Origin: Ruminococcus sp. UBA4321
GTDB lineage: Bacteria; Bacillota; Clostridia; Oscillospirales; Ruminococcaceae
DNA length: 19,906 bases
NCBI GenBank assembly: GCA_002393815.1
Contig: DGUB01000045.1
Span: 1-19,906 of the forward strand
Direction of reading: 5' to 3'
The position numbers and the translations under genes were made by a program. The notes beneath the pieces were generated by a model. It worked only from the letters and a program-made list of their open reading frames with translations. It ran no database searches and had not been told where the DNA came from. Below, one piece after another: positions 14,948 through 19,906 of the stretch (position 1 is its first letter; each line of letters opens with the position of its first letter).

Positions 14948-15051
14948 TGTGACATTGATGTCACATTTTTGTTGAGTCGACTCAACATTTTGTAAACTCG
15001 AGTTTACAAATTCTGTTCACTCGGGTGAACGTTTTTTCCACCCGGGTGGAA
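14948..15051 (+). repeat. Array of five tandem palindromes, about 22-bp period
   Basis: In order: TGTGACAT-TG-ATGTCACA (14948-14965), TGTTGAGTCGACTCAACA (14970-14987), a 22-bp perfect palindrome at 14989-15010 with core AAACTCGAGTTT, GTTCACTCGGGTGAAC (15015-15030, one T-G pair), and TTCCACCCGGGTGGAA (15036-15051). Centres fall at 14956.5, 14978.5, 14999.5, 15022.5 and 15043.5, so steps are 22, 21, 23 and 21 bp. The arms differ in sequence but stay self-complementary, and several share an ACTCGRGT-like core. Short T-rich spacers separate them. The first follows the spoIIIAE stop by 8 nt and could act as a weak terminator. Confidence 0.93.
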
Positions 15052-15137
15052 GCCGTATTCAGGAACTGCACAAAATCTTCGTTTTGCGCAAGTTTTCTCC
15101 CGGTCAGTTAGTATTGTTTTGCTGCCTAGGGAAAAAA

Positions 15138-15241
15138 ACAGGGAAATCACCCTATATAATATAGAAAAATATTGTCCCTGTCAATGAGCAACAGGGGACT
15201 TAAAGTCCGTTCCCTGTAACCCTGCCGCTCGTTCATTGACA
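15138..15241 (+). ncRNA. Structured element A (copy 1 of a two-copy motif)
   Basis: Hairpin 1: ACAGGGA (15138-15144) with TCCCTGT (15175-15181), enclosing CTATATAATATAG (15152-15164). Hairpin 2: TGTCAATGA (15179-15187) with TCATTGACA (15233-15241), enclosing ACAGGG (15191-15196) with CCCTGT (15212-15217) and GGACT with AGTCC around TAA. TCCCTGT can pair with either the upstream ACAGGGA or the downstream ACAGGG, so two folds are mutually exclusive. Strand is assigned from the operon direction; it could equally act as DNA. No known RNA family recognised. Confidence 0.6.
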
Positions 15242-15357
15242 AACGCAAAACCAGAAAAGGGCATCTTCCCCCTGATTTTGTCGTGTCGACTTTACATTTT
15301 TCATTTTTGAACGCGCGTTCAGCCGTGCCGCCCTCTGCCGCCGGATTGCCGCAAAAA

Positions 15358-15476
15358 TTACCGCAAGTGGCTATATAATATATAGAAATATATTGCGGTA
15401 AAACATGTGTGTGAACAAGAATAACCGCAAGGGGCTTAAAAGCCAGCCCCTTGACGGTGATTCTCATCTGTTCACA
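15358..15476 (+). ncRNA. Structured element B (copy 2 of a two-copy motif)
   Basis: The same plan as element A with different stem sequences. Hairpin 1: TTACCGCAA (15358-15366) with TTGCGGTAA (15393-15401), enclosing CTATATAATATATAG (15371-15385). Hairpin 2: TGTGAACA (15410-15417) with TGTTCACA (15469-15476), then AGAAT with ATTCT, ACCG with CGGT, and CAAGGGGCT (15428-15436) with AGCCCCTTG (15445-15453). TTGCGGT can also pair with ACCGCAA at 15424-15430, repeating the alternative pairing of A. The unpaired blocks shared with A are CTATATAATATA and GGGG(A)CTTAAA. It lies just upstream of spoIIIAF. Confidence 0.6.
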
Positions 15477-15503
15477 AAGGTGCAAGCCAGAAAGGAGATA
15501 AAC

Positions 15504-15959
15504 TTGGAAACACTGAAATCTTCCGTGCTGACCGTCTGCCTGCTGAGTATTGCCGTCTCGGTCTGCTTGTTCCTCTGTCCGGAAAACGCACTCCGGAAAC
15601 AGGTGCGCTTTCTGGTTTCGCTGATGTTTCTGGTGAGCCTGCTTCCGGCGTTTGTCCGTCCGGAATTCTCTGATATTCCGGGAAGTGTTCAGCAGTCACA
15701 GGCTGACCGCACCGCCCTCGCTCTCACCGAACAGACCGTAAAACAGACCCTTGCTTCCGTTCTGGAGCAGAAGGGCATTTCCTGCAGCGAAATTTCCGTT
15801 TCTCTGCATATTGACGAGAATCACTGCATATCTATTAGTGATGTCAGTGTGACCTGTGACGACTTTCAGCAGACGCTCAGAACGCTCCGGGAACTGCTCG
15901 GTGAGGGGGTGAATCTTCATGTTTCGGAAATTCTGGAATCGGTACAAAGCCAGCCTTAA
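15504..15959 (+). CDS. spoIIIAF: Stage III sporulation protein AF
   Basis: A 151-residue protein with two N-terminal membrane helices (about 5-22 and 32-47) and a soluble C-terminal domain in which LEQKGISCSEISVSLHIDE and CISISDVSVTCDD alternate strands and a helix, as in the ring-building-motif fold of this family. I chose TTG 15504 because AAAGGAG ends 6 nt upstream; the frame is open back to 15405 but that part overlaps element B and has no ribosome binding site. It follows the hairpin-rich gap and overlaps spoIIIAG by 41 nt. Component of the mother-cell side of the channel. Confidence 0.88.
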   Translation: METLKSSVLTVCLLSIAVSVCLFLCPENALRKQVRFLVSLMFLVSLLPAFVRPEFSDIPGSVQQSQADRTALALTEQTVKQTLASVLEQKGISCSEISVSLHIDENHCISISDVSVTCDDFQQTLRTLRELLGEGVNLHVSEILESVQSQP

Positions 15960-16410
15960 AAAAGAATATCTGGTGCATATTCTGGTATTCATCGGGCTGA
16001 TTGGGATTCTCTGCACGGTTCTGTCGTCCTGCCAGGAAGAAACGCCGGAATCCGCAGAACTTCCGGAAATCACCAGTCAGGAAGCCTACCGGACGGCACT
16101 CCAGAAGGAACTTTCAGCAATGCTCTGTCAGATTGACGGTGTCGGCAGAGCGGAAGTTCTGGTGACGCTTTCCGGCAGTGAGACCTGTCATTATGCACAG
16201 GATTCCCAGAACCGTTATGTTACCGTCGGCGGTACGAAGAAGGAAGCCCTTGTCGAATCGGTATCGCTTCCGGCAGTGACGGGTGTCGTCGTCGCCTGTG
16301 AGGGCGGCGGCGCGGTGACCGTTCAGGAAATCGTCTACCAGACAGTCTCCGTCGCCTGCGGTCTGAAACTCTCACAGATTTATGTCACAAAACTGGACAA
16401 CATACCCTGA
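15919..16410 (+). CDS. spoIIIAG: Stage III sporulation protein AG
   Basis: A 163-residue channel protein. Basic N-terminus, one membrane helix (about 19-37, VHILVFIGLIGILCTVLSS), an acidic linker, then a ring-forming domain with IDGVGRAEVLVTLSG and LPAVTGVVVACEGGG, the hallmark blocks of SpoIIIAG. Family knowledge: it forms a large multimeric ring in the intermembrane space during engulfment. ATG 15919 has GAGGGGG about 9 nt upstream, inside the end of spoIIIAF. There is no intact beta-rich insertion of the size seen in Bacillus, so the protein is compact. Confidence 0.94.
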   Translation: MFRKFWNRYKASLKKEYLVHILVFIGLIGILCTVLSSCQEETPESAELPEITSQEAYRTALQKELSAMLCQIDGVGRAEVLVTLSGSETCHYAQDSQNRYVTVGGTKKEALVESVSLPAVTGVVVACEGGGAVTVQEIVYQTVSVACGLKLSQIYVTKLDNIP

Positions 16411-16424
16411 AAGGATGATAACAC

Positions 16425-16970
16425 ATGCAGAAGCCTTCTCTGATTATCGGAAAGAAACAGCTGATTCTCAGCTGTCTGACCGTCCTGCTCGCGGCGGCAG
16501 TCTATGTGAACTATACTTACTCGCGCACGGGTCTGACGGTCTCCACGCCCGTCACAGAGCTGGAAAACGATACGCCGCATTATGGAGATACAGAATTCGT
16601 CAGCGCAGAGCCTGACCCTTCTGCCGACTATTTCGCGAAAGCCAGACTGGAAAAGACGGTCAGCCGTGACGAAGCCGTCCAGACCTTACAGACGATGATT
16701 GGCGGCGGCGATGTCACCGATGACGAAGCCGTGACCGCCGCGCTCGACGCTGCCGAAGTCGCAAGTCTTATCGAAAAAGAAGGCACTATCGAATCGCTGA
16801 TTAAATCGCAGGGCTTTTCTGACTGCGTCGTCTATCTGGACGGGCAGAGCGCGAAGGTCGTTGTCCGTACCGACGGGCTGGACGCTTCCGGCGCGGCGGT
16901 CATGAAAGAAATCATTCTGGAAGAAACCAGTATTCCTGCCGAAAATATCAGGATTTTTGAAGTCAAGTAA
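16425..16970 (+). CDS. spoIIIAH: Stage III sporulation protein AH
   Basis: A 181-residue mother-cell channel protein that in Bacillus docks with forespore SpoIIQ. It has the N-terminal opening KPSLIIGKKQLILSCLTVLLAAAVYVN (positively charged end plus one membrane helix), a flexible acidic linker with YFAKARLEKTVSRDEAV, and a C-terminal YscJ/FliF-like domain with IESLIKSQGFSDCVVYLDG and VVVRTDGL. ATG follows AAGGATGAT by 9 nt and lies 14 nt after spoIIIAG. Last gene of the operon; only a weak AT-only hairpin (AAAAAA-TCTG-TTTTTT) follows. Confidence 0.94.
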   Translation: MQKPSLIIGKKQLILSCLTVLLAAAVYVNYTYSRTGLTVSTPVTELENDTPHYGDTEFVSAEPDPSADYFAKARLEKTVSRDEAVQTLQTMIGGGDVTDDEAVTAALDAAEVASLIEKEGTIESLIKSQGFSDCVVYLDGQSAKVVVRTDGLDASGAAVMKEIILEETSIPAENIRIFEVK

Positions 16971-16987
16971 AAAATCTGTTTTTTGGA

Positions 16988-17016
16988 TTGACATTCTTAT
17001 GATTTTGTGTTAAAAT
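16988..17016 (+). promoter_or_regulatory. Sigma-A promoter of the Asp23-nusB-xseA-ispA cluster
   Basis: TTGACA (16988-16993), 17-bp spacer, TAAAAT (17011-17016), 42 nt before the Asp23 start. It separates the vegetative genes downstream from the sporulation operon. Confidence 0.85.
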
Positions 17017-17058
17017 AAAAGATAACAGAACCCTGAACAAAGAAAGGAAGTATTTTTC

Positions 17059-17367
17059 ATGAGTATGGACAAAGTGAACCGTTCCGAACGGACTATCCGG
17101 ATTTCCGATGATGTACTCCGTCAGGTTGCCGCAATTTCTGCCGCAGACGTGCCGGGCGTTGCCTCAGCCGAAACCCCTGTGAAAATTACGAATCTGGGCG
17201 GCGCAGTTTCCGCCGAAGTCCGGATTCTCGTCAAGCCCGGAAGCCGCGCTGCGGCAGTCGCCTCACGCGTGCAGAAGACCGTCAAGCAGAGCATTCAGGA
17301 CATGACCGGCGTCACCGCCGTACACGTACACGTCGAAATCAGCGGTATGCAGGAGACAGAAGTATGA
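17059..17367 (+). CDS. Asp23/Gls24 family envelope stress protein
   Basis: A 102-residue cytosolic protein of the Asp23/DUF322 family. Visible blocks: RTIRISDDVLRQVAAISAADVPGVAS near the N-terminus, GGAVSAEVRILVKPG, and TAVHVHVEISG at the C-terminus, the usual beginning, middle and end of the family. In other Firmicutes such proteins are membrane-associated or stress-linked; one commonly sits directly upstream of nusB, as here (YloU/YqhY-like). Start ATG 17059, with GGAAG about 8 nt upstream; a second Met two codons on is possible. It overlaps nusB by ATGA. Confidence 0.92.
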   Translation: MSMDKVNRSERTIRISDDVLRQVAAISAADVPGVASAETPVKITNLGGAVSAEVRILVKPGSRAAAVASRVQKTVKQSIQDMTGVTAVHVHVEISGMQETEV

Positions 17368-17764
17368 AAGCAAGCCAGTACAGAGAAAATGCATTTTTAA
17401 TCCTGTTTGAAGCGTCGTTCCGGGACGATTCTCCGGAAACGCTCTTTCAGCTTGCCGAAGAAATCGGCGAAATCAAACTCACTGACAAGAGCCGCACACT
17501 GGTGACCGGTGTTCTCGCACAGACAGAGGAACTCGACAGCATTATCGCTTCCTACAGCAAGAAACGCGCCCTGAACCGTATCGCCAGAACTGACCTGATT
17601 CTGCTCCGGATGGCAATTTACGAACTGCGTCAGTACCCGGAACAGCCTGTCGGTATCGCTGTGAGTGAAGCCGTTCACCTGTCAGAAATCTACGCTTCTC
17701 CGGAAGATACCGCATTCATCAACGGCGTACTGGGGAACTACATCCGCACAGAGGACAAAACAGA

Positions 17765-17768
<4 letters not shown>
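17364..17768 (+). CDS. nusB: Transcription antitermination protein NusB
   Basis: A 134-residue all-helical RNA-binding protein that with NusE (S10) binds boxA and promotes antitermination on rRNA operons. Full family length. Typical blocks: the opening RENAFLILFEASF, the central RIARTDLILLRMAIYELRQYP, and the C-terminal GIAVSEAVHLSEIYASPEDTAFINGVLGNY. Its ATG overlaps the Asp23 stop and its own end overlaps the next start, so the cluster is translationally coupled. Confidence 0.96.

Positions 17769-19906
<2,138 letters not shown>

Larger units (their letters stand above)
14940..15503 (+). other. Hairpin-rich non-coding insertion inside the spoIIIA operon
   Basis: A gap of 564 nt between spoIIIAE and spoIIIAF, whereas all other gaps in the operon are under 30 nt or are overlaps. 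No plausible gene is seen on either strand. It is a chain of inverted repeats: five palindromes (14948-15051), an imperfect stem TGCACAAAA/TTTTGCGCA (15067-15090), structured element A (15138-15241), an imperfect stem CAAAACCAG/CTGATTTTG (15246-15280), a perfect 14-bp palindrome TGAACGCGCGTTCA (15308-15321), and structured element B (15358-15476). Element B ends 14 nt before the spoIIIAF ribosome binding site. Origin and role unknown. Confidence 0.85.

Noticed and set aside
14970..15051. Engineered polylinker (GTCGAC, CTCGAG, CCCGGG sites in a row)
   Set aside because: The six-base sites are centres of longer 16-22 bp palindromes separated by T-rich spacers; a cloning linker would not carry these long arms or follow spoIIIAE within the operon.
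15155..15160. TATAAT in elements A and B as a -10 promoter box
   Set aside because: No -35 lies 16-18 bp upstream (A-run in A; GCCGCAAAAATTACCG region in B), and the hexamer sits in a self-complementary CTATATAATATAG loop block conserved between the copies.
14948..15476. CRISPR array
   Set aside because: The palindromic units differ in sequence from each other and have no unique spacers of constant length; no cas genes are present.
15147..15485. 112-codon minus-strand frame inside the spoIIIAE-spoIIIAF gap
   Set aside because: It runs across structured elements A and B, lacks a ribosome binding site, and its translation has no recognisable pattern. The hairpins are the better explanation.
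15405..15503. N-terminal extension of spoIIIAF from an upstream GTG
   Set aside because: The extra 33 residues would overlap element B and are hydrophilic with no family match; AAAGGAG just before TTG 15504 marks the start.

Overview
This window looks like a Clostridia (Firmicutes) chromosome, most likely an Oscillospiraceae/Ruminococcus-type gut or rumen anaerobe. Three things point there: a complete spoIIIA sporulation operon (spoIIIAA to spoIIIAH), three secreted proteins with type I dockerin modules (the cellulosome plug-in domain typical of Ruminococcus and cellulolytic clostridia), and a lysine-riboswitch-controlled asd-dapA-dapB operon. The genus is an inference from gene content; no rRNA or tRNA is present.

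Layout. Positions 2-292 hold the 3' end of a HAD-family phosphatase. Two tandem paralogous small membrane proteins of unknown function follow (298-1233) and end at a strong terminator. On the minus strand, 1279-4070 is asd-dapA-dapB (aspartate semialdehyde to tetrahydrodipicolinate). It is preceded by a consensus sigma-A promoter, a lysine riboswitch and its terminator (4104-4380). queA (tRNA queuosine synthesis) runs divergently at 4431-5459. From 5578 to 11835 there is a probable operon: an ECF-type sigma factor, a single-pass membrane protein with a long Pro/Glu/Thr-rich extracellular stalk (putative partner or anti-sigma), two dockerin-bearing serpins, and a third dockerin protein built from an unrecognised repeat module that also occurs in the second serpin. 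From 11979 to 16970 is spoIIIAA-AH, which builds the engulfment-stage channel between mother cell and forespore. A sigma-A promoter then drives an Asp23 protein, nusB, a TsaD-like protein, xseA and ispA; the last runs off the window.

Three parts are unusual. (1) The otherwise tightly packed spoIIIA operon is interrupted between spoIIIAE and spoIIIAF by about 560 nt of non-coding DNA made almost entirely of hairpins. It holds five consecutive palindromes with centres about 22 bp apart, then two diverged copies of a roughly 105-120 nt structured element whose stems co-vary and which keep the same set of alternative pairings. (2) xseA lacks the long helical region between its catalytic core and its C-terminal tail, no xseB follows, and the reading frame continues without a stop into ispA. 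(3) The sigma factor / stalk protein / dockerin-serpin cluster links a possible envelope signalling pair to secreted, cellulosome-type protease inhibitors and to an undescribed repeat domain with a YCxEQGF motif.
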